Assembly (NCBI GenBank): GCA_021155145.1
Contig: JAJNPX010000055.1
Coordinates: 1 to 5,077 of the forward strand
Length of the DNA stretch: 5,077 bases
Direction of reading: 5' to 3'
Source: Acidisarcina sp.
GTDB lineage: Bacteria; Acidobacteriota; Blastocatellia; Pyrinomonadales; Pyrinomonadaceae
The position numbers were made by a program, and so were the translations under genes. The notes under the pieces were generated by a model. That model did not search any database. It saw only the letters and a program-made list of their open reading frames with translations, and had not been told where the DNA came from. Each line of letters opens with the position of its first letter. The first letter of the stretch is position 1. This document shows positions 1 through 5,077 of this stretch, in pieces.

Positions 1-35
1 GGCATCGACCAGACCACGTTAAATGATTCGGACAT
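1..35 (-). CDS. 5' fragment of an unrecognised downstream gene (runs off left edge)
   Basis: An ATG at 33-35 on the minus strand opens a frame that stays open to the left edge; the visible residues are MSESFNVVWSM. It is preceded by a purine-rich GGTAGGAG (42-49), with AGGAG ending six bases before the ATG, a good ribosome-binding site. A second in-frame ATG at 39-41 would add Met-Trp, but it abuts the AGGAG directly and is therefore less likely. The gene follows the MFS transporter stop by about 40 bases on the same strand, so it is probably the next member of the operon. Eleven residues are too few to name a product. The call rests on start signal, frame and context only, and could be wrong if a stop follows just outside the window. 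Confidence 0.45.
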   Translation of the reverse strand, partial: MSESFNVVWSM

Positions 36-41
36 CCACAT

Positions 42-49
42 CTCCTACC
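42..49 (-). promoter_or_regulatory. Shine-Dalgarno sequence of the left-edge gene
   Basis: The minus strand reads GGTAGGAG here. AGGAG sits six bases upstream of the ATG at 33-35, so this site decides between two in-frame ATG codons (39-41 and 33-35) in favour of the second. It is the strongest ribosome-binding site visible in the window. The rest of the spacer up to the MFS stop codon shows no hairpin followed by a T run. Confidence 0.5.
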
Positions 50-75
50 GAGGTTGAGGAGGAAGTTGGGTGGGG

Positions 76-1362
76 CTATTTGAACTTCATCTTCTTTGAG
101 CTTGTTCGCATTATGTCCAGGCTTATGGTGAGGGCGAATGCGAGCGCGGTGACGGCCATTACGGCGTAGAATGCGGTCGTGTAATCGCCGCCAGCCGAAT
201 CCGCGAGGCGGCCGGTGACGAGTCCGCCGATGGCAGCGCCCGCCGTTTCGATGATCATTATCACGCCCAGGATCTTCGGGTAGTCAAGCATCCCAAAGTA
301 GTCGGCGACAAGCCTCTGCAGGAGAACGAACGCGCCTCCGTAACCGAGCCCGAACGGTATGAGGAACAGGAACGCCGTTGACGAATCGAGCCGCAAAAGC
401 ACGAGCGTTGAAAGGAACATCACGCCGCAGCAGAATACCATCACCCGTGTCGGCGAGAGTCGGTCGCTTAACGAGCCGAAAGCAAATTTGCCGCTGATAC
501 TGACGAAGAAAAGGGCAGACAGCGCGAGGCCTCCCATCTCGGCCGTCATGCCGATCTTTGCCGACTGGAGATATAGAACGAATTGCTGTGTCGTGACAAA
601 GATAGGATAAAAGATAAGGGCCGCGCAGACCGCGAGAGCGTAGAATATAGGGGTTTTCAGGGCGTCCGCGAGGCTTAGGCCTTCGTTCGAAGACTTCGTG
701 CTGATGTCGGTCGCGGATGCAGCATCACCGTCGGCGTTCAAGCCCATATCCGAGGGCCTGTTGCGGACCAGGAGGAGTATCGCCGGGCCGAGAATGAGCC
801 AGACGAGAAGGCTAAGACTCGCCATTGCATTACGCCAGCCGAGCGCTCCGATCAGCGGAGTTGCGATCTGCGGAACGATCACTCCGCCGATGCTCGTGCC
901 CGTAAGCAATATTCCGAGTGCAAGTCCGCGCCGCCGGACGAACCAATTAGAAACGAGAATGATACTCGGCAATACGCCGACGAGGCAGAGTGAGACGCCC
1001 ATCAACGCACGGGCGAAATACACCGTCAGGGCAGACTGGGCATACGCATGGATCAGCAATCCTCCGCCGAGAACGATGCATCCGGCGAGCATTAGCATTT
1101 TGAGCGAAAATCTCTGGATCACCGCGCCGGCGAGCGGTGCGAGCACGCCTGCCAAAACGAATGTGAGTGTGGCACCGACCGCGATAAAACTCTCCGCGCC
1201 GCCCTGGGCGACCGCGCCGCTCGCGACGAGGTCTTCGCGGATCGACCGGTAAAAAACGGGTATGCCGCCGATCGAAAGGCCGTTGCTGACGACCAGAGCG
1301 AGCGTCGCGACAGCGACGATTACCCAGCCGTAAAAGAATCCTTGTCGCGGCGTCTGTTCCAT
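76..1362 (-). CDS. MFS transporter, monocarboxylate/OFA-like type
   Basis: A 428-residue inner-membrane secondary transporter with the usual 12-helix layout of the major facilitator superfamily. Hydrophobic segments lie near residues 12-34, 58-80, 88-107, 112-138, 145-168 and 176-199, then a hydrophilic central loop (about 200-236), then 237-265, 275-297, 304-324, 328-350, 362-384 and 396-416. The opening FFYGWVIVA, the NWFVRRRGLALG stretch (139-150) at helix 4/5 and the GWRNA after helix 5 (175-179) are typical of MCT-like and oxalate/formate-antiporter-like MFS families, whose substrates are often small carboxylates. The helix 8/9 loop has a good motif A (GSLSDR, 296-301); the equivalent helix 2/3 loop (GAVIQRFSLK) has lost the usual aspartate. 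The protein ends in a lysine-rich cytoplasmic tail. ATG start, 7 bases after the acetyltransferase stop, with no clear Shine-Dalgarno sequence, so translation may be coupled. The MFS assignment is firm; substrate and subfamily are inference. Confidence 0.9.
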   Translation of the reverse strand: MEQTPRQGFFYGWVIVAVATLALVVSNGLSIGGIPVFYRSIREDLVASGAVAQGGAESFIAVGATLTFVLAGVLAPLAGAVIQRFSLKMLMLAGCIVLGGGLLIHAYAQSALTVYFARALMGVSLCLVGVLPSIILVSNWFVRRRGLALGILLTGTSIGGVIVPQIATPLIGALGWRNAMASLSLLVWLILGPAILLLVRNRPSDMGLNADGDAASATDISTKSSNEGLSLADALKTPIFYALAVCAALIFYPIFVTTQQFVLYLQSAKIGMTAEMGGLALSALFFVSISGKFAFGSLSDRLSPTRVMVFCCGVMFLSTLVLLRLDSSTAFLFLIPFGLGYGGAFVLLQRLVADYFGMLDYPKILGVIMIIETAGAAIGGLVTGRLADSAGGDYTTAFYAVMAVTALAFALTISLDIMRTSSKKMKFK

Positions 1363-1369
1363 CCCGGAT

Positions 1370-1906
1370 CTAAAGATCTATCTCCATTACATTATTTATT
1401 CCGACCGAGTCGCCATAGGGGAAGGTCAATGTGCCTACGGCCCTGAACCCGTGTTTTTGGTAGAACGAGAGCCCGCGGCGATTCTCCTGCCAGACGCCGA
1501 GCCAAAGGACGTCTCTACCGATCGATCTCGCAAATTCTAAGCAATGGCGGAGCAGCCTTTCGCCGATCCCGGTGCCCCAAACGCGCTCGACAAGGTATAT
1601 CCGCCTCAGTTCTATCGCGTTGCCGCCGGATACCGACGGGTGCACTTCGCCATCGCGCAATATCGCATATCCCACGGCCTGCTCGCCGCGAAAGGCTATG
1701 AAAAATGTCGAGCCGCCGGCCGCCATTTCGGCCGAGATCACATCGGGGGCAAAGCTTTCGTTCAAGTACCGTGCGAGATCGTGCGGGTCGTCCTGTTCGA
1801 AATACGCCTCGTAGAAGCTGATGATCGCGAGCGCAGAGATAAGCAGGGCATCTTCTGCTGATGCTTCGCGGATCGACACCTCGCGTTCGGGTTCGGCGTC
1901 AGGCAT
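1370..1906 (-). CDS. GNAT-family N-acetyltransferase, PaiA-like
   Basis: A 178-residue cytoplasmic acetyl-CoA-dependent N-acetyltransferase. From the ATG at 1904-1906, strand beta-1 begins at VSIREAS (10-16). The acetyl-CoA pyrophosphate loop is clear: RVWGTG (108-113) fits R/Q-x-x-G-x-G and is followed by IGERLL. Motif B follows with WLGVWQEN (135-142) and SFYQKHGF (147-154). WLGVW, the FY..GF element and the late FPYGDS with a terminal VMEIDL match my memory of the Bacillus PaiA-type polyamine acetyltransferases (about 170 residues), so a polyamine or similar amine is a reasonable but unproven substrate. Start choice: the ATG overlaps the queD stop by 8 bases (ATGCCTGA), which suits translational coupling. 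A GTG at 1925-1927 would add seven residues and a 29-base overlap; neither has a strong Shine-Dalgarno sequence. The MFS gene follows 7 bases after the TAG stop. The fold is firm, the substrate is not. Confidence 0.88.
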   Translation of the reverse strand: MPDAEPEREVSIREASAEDALLISALAIISFYEAYFEQDDPHDLARYLNESFAPDVISAEMAAGGSTFFIAFRGEQAVGYAILRDGEVHPSVSGGNAIELRRIYLVERVWGTGIGERLLRHCLEFARSIGRDVLWLGVWQENRRGLSFYQKHGFRAVGTLTFPYGDSVGINNVMEIDL

Positions 1907-2285
1907 CGATCTGATAGGTTGCGACACTGGTAGGGGTCTCGTAACAGCGAACCTTGTAAACCTTTACTCGATCGTCGCCGACGCGGCCGTTGAGGTACTC
2001 GACAAAATATCGGGCGATGTTCTCGGCGGAAGGATTCAACTCCTCGTCAAACGGCGGAAGCTCGTTCAGGTTTCGGTGATCGAGGTATTTGACGATCTCG
2101 TCGGCGGCGGCCTTAAGATCGCCGAAGTCGATCAACAACCCGATATTGTTCAGTTCCTCACCGCGGGCAAAGATCTCGATCTTGTAATTATGCCCGTGCA
2201 GGTTCTCGCATTTTCCCTTGTAACCGCGCAGCTGATGAGCAGACGAGAAATTGCGTTCGATCATAACTTCGAAAAAGGAAGGCAT
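1899..2285 (-). CDS. queD: 6-carboxy-5,6,7,8-tetrahydropterin synthase (QueD/PTPS family)
   Basis: A 128-residue protein, the normal length of bacterial QueD. In the family, QueD turns 7,8-dihydroneopterin triphosphate into 6-carboxytetrahydropterin, releasing acetaldehyde and triphosphate, an early step towards preQ0 and tRNA queuosine. The active site looks intact: zinc ligands His17 (SSAHQL), His30 and His32 in CENLHGHNY; the catalytic Cys26 of C-x-x-x-H-G-H; the Asp69-His70 pair (LDHRNLN); NPSAEN (84-89), the usual P-[ST]-x-E-N element; and Glu116 in ETPTS near the C terminus. Keeping Cys26 argues for QueD rather than the PTPS-III type, where glutamate takes that place. The ATG start has a GAGG five bases upstream. 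It lies 7 bases after the TonB-like gene and overlaps the acetyltransferase. No queC, queE, queF or folE is visible beside it, so the pathway assignment rests on the protein alone. Confidence 0.92.
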   Translation of the reverse strand: MPSFFEVMIERNFSSAHQLRGYKGKCENLHGHNYKIEIFARGEELNNIGLLIDFGDLKAAADEIVKYLDHRNLNELPPFDEELNPSAENIARYFVEYLNGRVGDDRVKVYKVRCYETPTSVATYQIDA

Positions 2286-2290
2286 TTTGA

Positions 2291-2294
2291 CCTC
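2291..2294 (-). promoter_or_regulatory. Shine-Dalgarno of queD, fused to the upstream stop codon
   Basis: The minus strand reads TTTTTGAGGTCAAAATG: the TGA stop of the TonB-like gene (2293-2295) shares its last two bases with GAGG (2291-2294), which lies five bases upstream of the queD ATG. A ribosome finishing the TonB-like protein would therefore stop on the queD ribosome-binding site, a layout typical of translational coupling. The motif and spacing are seen directly; coupling is inferred. Confidence 0.5.
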
Positions 2295-2691
2295 AAAAAC
2301 CGCTTACGGAATAGTCCACCCGACGGGTAGTGGTGACCGGTTCACCGGCTTTGACCTGCGGGCTGAATCTGATGCGCCGCGCGGCCTTTATCGCTTCTGT
2401 GTCGAAATAGTCACACCCGGATACTCGGGTGATGGAGACCTCGCCGATCTTTCCCGTATCCAGAAACTCTACACGGAGGGAAACAAAGAGCCCTTTATCA
2501 AGGTCCCTGCAACGCCCCACTACGCTGCCGATCGGTTCTTTCTTGATTATCTTTAATGGCCGGTCGCCCTTCCCTTTTTGATCGGAGGTGCCATTCGTCT
2601 GAGCCCCGACGGCCAAAGCGAGGGCTCCGCTCCAGACGAGGAACGAAACAATGATGATGATATAAGGTCTGCCAGCCAACTTACTCTCCAT
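2293..2691 (-). CDS. Small exported protein with TonB C-terminal-like domain
   Basis: A 132-residue protein. A short basic N terminus (MESKLAGRPY) leads into a hydrophobic run at 11-28 ending AVGA, which fits signal peptidase I cleavage after Ala30 (V-G-A). A polar linker of only about 15 residues follows, then a domain at about 46-132 with the TonB C-terminal pattern: LFVSLRVEFLDTGKIGEVSITRVSG (68-92), an acidic residue before AIKAARRIRFSP (100-111), then AGEPVTTTRRVDYSV. True TonB transducers have a long proline-rich linker to span the periplasm; it is absent here, so a classical role powering outer-membrane receptors is doubtful. Cys61 and Cys93 could form a disulfide in the periplasm. ATG start, overlapping the channel gene by 11 bases (ATGGAGAGTAA), with AGGAAA ten bases upstream. 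The domain call is good; the function is unknown. An uncleaved membrane anchor is the alternative to a secreted form. Confidence 0.8.
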   Translation of the reverse strand: MESKLAGRPYIIIIVSFLVWSGALALAVGAQTNGTSDQKGKGDRPLKIIKKEPIGSVVGRCRDLDKGLFVSLRVEFLDTGKIGEVSITRVSGCDYFDTEAIKAARRIRFSPQVKAGEPVTTTRRVDYSVSGF

Positions 2692-5077
2692 CTTTATTTA
2701 ATTTCCTGTTTGCCGCAAATACCGATCCGTCCACCGAGCGAACGTGAAGGTCGCGCTGGGGAAACGGGATCTCAATTTCCGCCTCGGTAAGCGCGGCGTT
2801 CACAGCAGTGACCAGGTCGCTTCTGATAGGTACCCAGTTGTCCGAATTATCCGTCCATGCCCTCAATTCGAAATCGAGAGAACTCTCGCCGAACCCGACA
2901 AAGAGCGCCCGCGGTGCCGGTTCGTTCATGATATCCGGGTTCGCGACGGCGACCTTCACTAACAGGTCGAGCACGGCCTTCGGATCGGTCCCATACGCGA
3001 CTCCGACGGGTATATCCAGCCTCCGTTTATCGTCGGACATCGTCCAATTTATCACCTCTTCGGAGATCAGGTAACTGTTTGGAACGATCACGTCGGAACC
3101 GTCGACCTTTCGAAGAACGCTTGCCCTCAGGCCGATCTGTGTCAGCGAACCGATATGTTCGGCGATCTGCACTGTATCGCCCACCTTCACCGGGCGTTCG
3201 AAAAGGAGTATGAGGCCCGAGACGAAATTATTGATGATGTTCTGCAGCCCGAAACCAACGCCGATACCAACGGCGCCCGCGATGAACGCAAACTGTGTAA
3301 GCTCAAAGCCCAGCGCCGCGATAGCGAGAAGAAAGCCTAAGATCAGGACGGCGTAATGGACCATCGTCGAGACCGCGTACGAGACACCGCCCGAAAGACC
3401 CACGCGCGGGTACACGTCTTCCTCGAGTATGAACCTAAGAAAGCGAGAGAGCAGGAAGGCAAGCCAGACGGCAACAATGAACCCGACCACGTGTCCTACA
3501 GAGAAGGTCAATGACCCGATGGCGTAAGAAGCTGAGAGAATGTCGGATAGGAAGCCGAATACTGCATCCCTAACCGAAAATGCATTCAGTGCGACCAGCA
3601 GCCAAAGGATGACGAGCATGACCCGCATGAACTGCATTGTGCGGGCGCGGATCAGAGCCCGTTTATTTCGCACCATCCCGAGCGCCGAGAGGGGCCGCAC
3701 CCGCAGCAGAAAGATGACGACACCTTTTAGCACCTCGTAGAAGGCGTAGAGGATCAATGCGGCATATGCCGATCGAAGTACGCCGTTCCCGAGGAGCCCT
3801 GCGAGATTTGTAAAGCCCGCGGCACCGGCCACGAACGCCACCGCAAATACCGCAACCGCGAACGGCACCCCATTGCGAACATTTCGAAAGAGGCGCTGAT
3901 CCCCGGCTTCGACCTTTGCGGCAAGACGCCTCGAACTGAAAAACCATAGAAGCAAAAGAGCAGCCGCGAGCATCTCGAACAGAAACAGCGCGCGGGGCCA
4001 GAATTCGTCCGCTGTCGAGATCTCGCGGATGCGGTCAAAGAAGTAAAAGACGACCAGCCCGTAAAGGATCACGTGAAGCGGCCGATCGATGAGCTTTCGG
4101 AGAAGATAGACCGCCGGTATAAGGACGGCGAGCCCAAGTACCGTCTGAAGCAGCCGCGGCGAATTCGGATAAAGGATCGTCCAAAAAAGGACCGAAAGCA
4201 GCATGCCTCCGACAAGCGGATAGCGAAAGATGGTTGACGGACGCTCAAGTTTCGGTTCGGCTTCGACCATCGGAACGACCTTCCGTCCGGCCCAGGCAAG
4301 CCCGAGTGCGATCAGAATGATCAGAACGAAATGAACGGCGAACCTGGCGGAGTTGTTGATCACATAGAGTCTAAGCTCTGACCAACGCTGCGAGAACGAC
4401 CGGCCGAATCCGTCGAGTGCGGCCGATGGGGATCTCCATTCGTCCGCCGCCCAGACGGGCGGGCCGTTCCTGACGAACAATCGTGACAATTCAGCAGACC
4501 GGCGTTCTTTGATAGACGAAAGGATATTGTTCAGCCGCGTGTCTATACCGCTGACCTTTGCCTGGAGATCGATCACTTCGGCTCGACGGCGTTCGACATC
4601 CTTCAGAAATTCGCCGAGCCTGAAGACGGTCTCGTTGGCCCGCCGAATAGCCTCGGGCGGCAGGATCTCGCCCGGAGATATATTTGCCTGAGTATCGGCG
4701 GCCGAGGTTTCGGTGGCGTAGGATTCGATCGACCGTCGCCAAAGGAAAACAAGGTCGCGAACCTCCGCGACCCGGCCGTCGAGTGCCGTCGCCTGAGTTT
4801 GAAGGGTCGATGACCAGCCGTTGACCTTGCGCGACGACGACTGCACGGTGGCTTCAAGCGTATTTAGCTCCTCGAGCGTAGCCGAGCCCGCAAGGGCTTG
4901 TGAGACCTGTCCCGAGAGTTCGTCGATCTGCCGGGCCATACCGGCAATGCCGGACACGATCTCGAAATTGTCAGGCCGCGAATCGATAAAATTTCGGATC
5001 TCACCGATACGCGTGTCCACTTTGTCCGCTTCCGACACTATCGATGAGACTGGTATCGGGGTAGCGGCAGGTGACGG
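2681..5077 (-). CDS. MscS-family mechanosensitive channel, large multi-helix form (5' end outside window)
   Basis: An inner-membrane channel of the MscS superfamily, which opens under membrane tension to release solutes during osmotic downshock. A GTG at 5036-5038 gives 785 residues, but the frame stays open to the right edge (another 13 codons, Pro/Ala/Ser-rich), so the true start and probably a signal peptide lie outside. Numbering from that GTG: residues 1-225 are hydrophilic, helical and heptad-like (probably a periplasmic coiled-coil domain); about ten further membrane segments run from 231 to 577; the pore helix and first strand hold GIGVGFGLQN (591-600), NNFVSGLILLFERPVKVGD (603-621), the MscS hallmark. 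The beta domain contains DGSDVIVPNSYL (646-657), and the alpha/beta vestibule domain runs from IPVGVAYGTD to EIPFPQRDLHVR (676-766). The many helices and large N-terminal domain recall MscK/YbiO-like members rather than the 286-residue E. coli MscS. It is the first visible gene of the run. Family certain, subtype tentative. Confidence 0.93.
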   Translation of the reverse strand, partial: PSPAATPIPVSSIVSEADKVDTRIGEIRNFIDSRPDNFEIVSGIAGMARQIDELSGQVSQALAGSATLEELNTLEATVQSSSRKVNGWSSTLQTQATALDGRVAEVRDLVFLWRRSIESYATETSAADTQANISPGEILPPEAIRRANETVFRLGEFLKDVERRRAEVIDLQAKVSGIDTRLNNILSSIKERRSAELSRLFVRNGPPVWAADEWRSPSAALDGFGRSFSQRWSELRLYVINNSARFAVHFVLIILIALGLAWAGRKVVPMVEAEPKLERPSTIFRYPLVGGMLLSVLFWTILYPNSPRLLQTVLGLAVLIPAVYLLRKLIDRPLHVILYGLVVFYFFDRIREISTADEFWPRALFLFEMLAAALLLLWFFSSRRLAAKVEAGDQRLFRNVRNGVPFAVAVFAVAFVAGAAGFTNLAGLLGNGVLRSAYAALILYAFYEVLKGVVIFLLRVRPLSALGMVRNKRALIRARTMQFMRVMLVILWLLVALNAFSVRDAVFGFLSDILSASYAIGSLTFSVGHVVGFIVAVWLAFLLSRFLRFILEEDVYPRVGLSGGVSYAVSTMVHYAVLILGFLLAIAALGFELTQFAFIAGAVGIGVGFGLQNIINNFVSGLILLFERPVKVGDTVQIAEHIGSLTQIGLRASVLRKVDGSDVIVPNSYLISEEVINWTMSDDKRRLDIPVGVAYGTDPKAVLDLLVKVAVANPDIMNEPAPRALFVGFGESSLDFELRAWTDNSDNWVPIRSDLVTAVNAALTEAEIEIPFPQRDLHVRSVDGSVFAANRKLNKDGE
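2702..2707 (-). promoter_or_regulatory. Probable Shine-Dalgarno of the TonB-like gene
   Basis: The minus strand reads AGGAAA inside the last codons of the channel gene, ten bases before the ATG at 2689-2691. The match is moderate and the spacing slightly long. It supports this ATG, which also places a sensible basic region before the hydrophobic signal segment. Confidence 0.4.

Noticed and set aside
36..75. Spacer after the MFS gene, checked for a terminator or promoter
   Set aside because: No GC-rich stem-loop with a T tract and no convincing -35/-10 pair. It holds only the ribosome-binding site reported for the left-edge gene.
698..1252. 184-codon plus-strand open frame antisense to the MFS gene
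   Set aside because: The translation is rich in Ser, Pro, Arg and Thr without hydrophobic or domain pattern, as expected from the complement of a transporter gene with GC-rich third positions.
1367..1378. Small inverted repeat (GATCT-AA-AGATC) at the acetyltransferase stop/MFS start junction, considered as a hairpin or terminator
   Set aside because: The two-base loop is too tight for a stable hairpin, the stem is only five pairs, and no T run follows in the direction of transcription.
1544..1861. 105-codon plus-strand open frame antisense to the acetyltransferase
   Set aside because: The minus-strand frame carries intact GNAT motifs. The plus-strand frame has no recognisable motif and no gene context.
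1821..2330. 169-codon plus-strand open frame fully antisense to queD
   Set aside because: It lies across a clear queD with all catalytic residues, its translation shows no recognisable domain, and it overlaps the ends of two other supported genes. It is a reading-frame shadow.
2293..2691. Reading the TonB-like gene as a bona fide tonB energy transducer
   Set aside because: It lacks the proline-rich periplasmic linker, its N terminus looks cleavable, and no exbB/exbD or receptor gene is visible, so no gene symbol was given.
3663..4857. Several 76-94-codon minus-strand frames inside the channel gene
   Set aside because: They lie in another frame within the continuous channel coding sequence, and their translations are Arg/Ser/Cys-rich, low-information products of frame shift rather than genes.

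Overview
All recognisable genes in this window lie on the minus strand, packed end to end, and every base from 76 to the right edge is coding apart from two 7-base gaps. Read in the direction of transcription (right to left) the order is: a large MscS-type mechanosensitive channel whose 5' end lies beyond the right edge; a small exported protein with a TonB C-terminal-like domain; a QueD/6-pyruvoyl-tetrahydropterin-synthase-type enzyme; a PaiA-like GNAT N-acetyltransferase; a 12-helix MFS transporter of the monocarboxylate/OFA-like type; and, at the left edge, the first codons of a further gene behind a strong Shine-Dalgarno sequence.

Junctions are very tight: an 11-base overlap (channel/TonB-like), a 7-base gap (TonB-like/queD), an 8-base overlap (queD/GNAT, if the ATG start is right), a 7-base gap (GNAT/MFS) and about 40 bases to the left-edge gene. 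I see no terminator hairpin and no convincing promoter in any junction, so the simplest reading is one polycistronic unit, transcribed from outside the right edge and continuing past the left edge. The longest stretch without a gene is about 40 bases.

The organism is a bacterium with moderately high GC. The TonB-like domain behind a signal peptide and the large N-terminal, probably periplasmic, part of the channel suggest a two-membrane (Gram-negative-type) envelope. Short single-domain TonB-C proteins of this kind and this gene style remind me of Acidobacteriota, but that is an impression, not a demonstrated placement.

The genes do not form an obvious pathway: envelope tension release, an exported beta-alpha domain protein, a pterin/queuosine step, acetylation of a small molecule, and solute transport. 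The operon looks like a housekeeping or mixed-function directon. I found no mobile element, CRISPR, RNA gene, toxin-antitoxin or defence signature, and no convincing evidence for an undescribed system. The observations most worth a second look are the linker-less TonB-like protein, queD without other queuosine genes beside it, and the two genes cut by the window edges.
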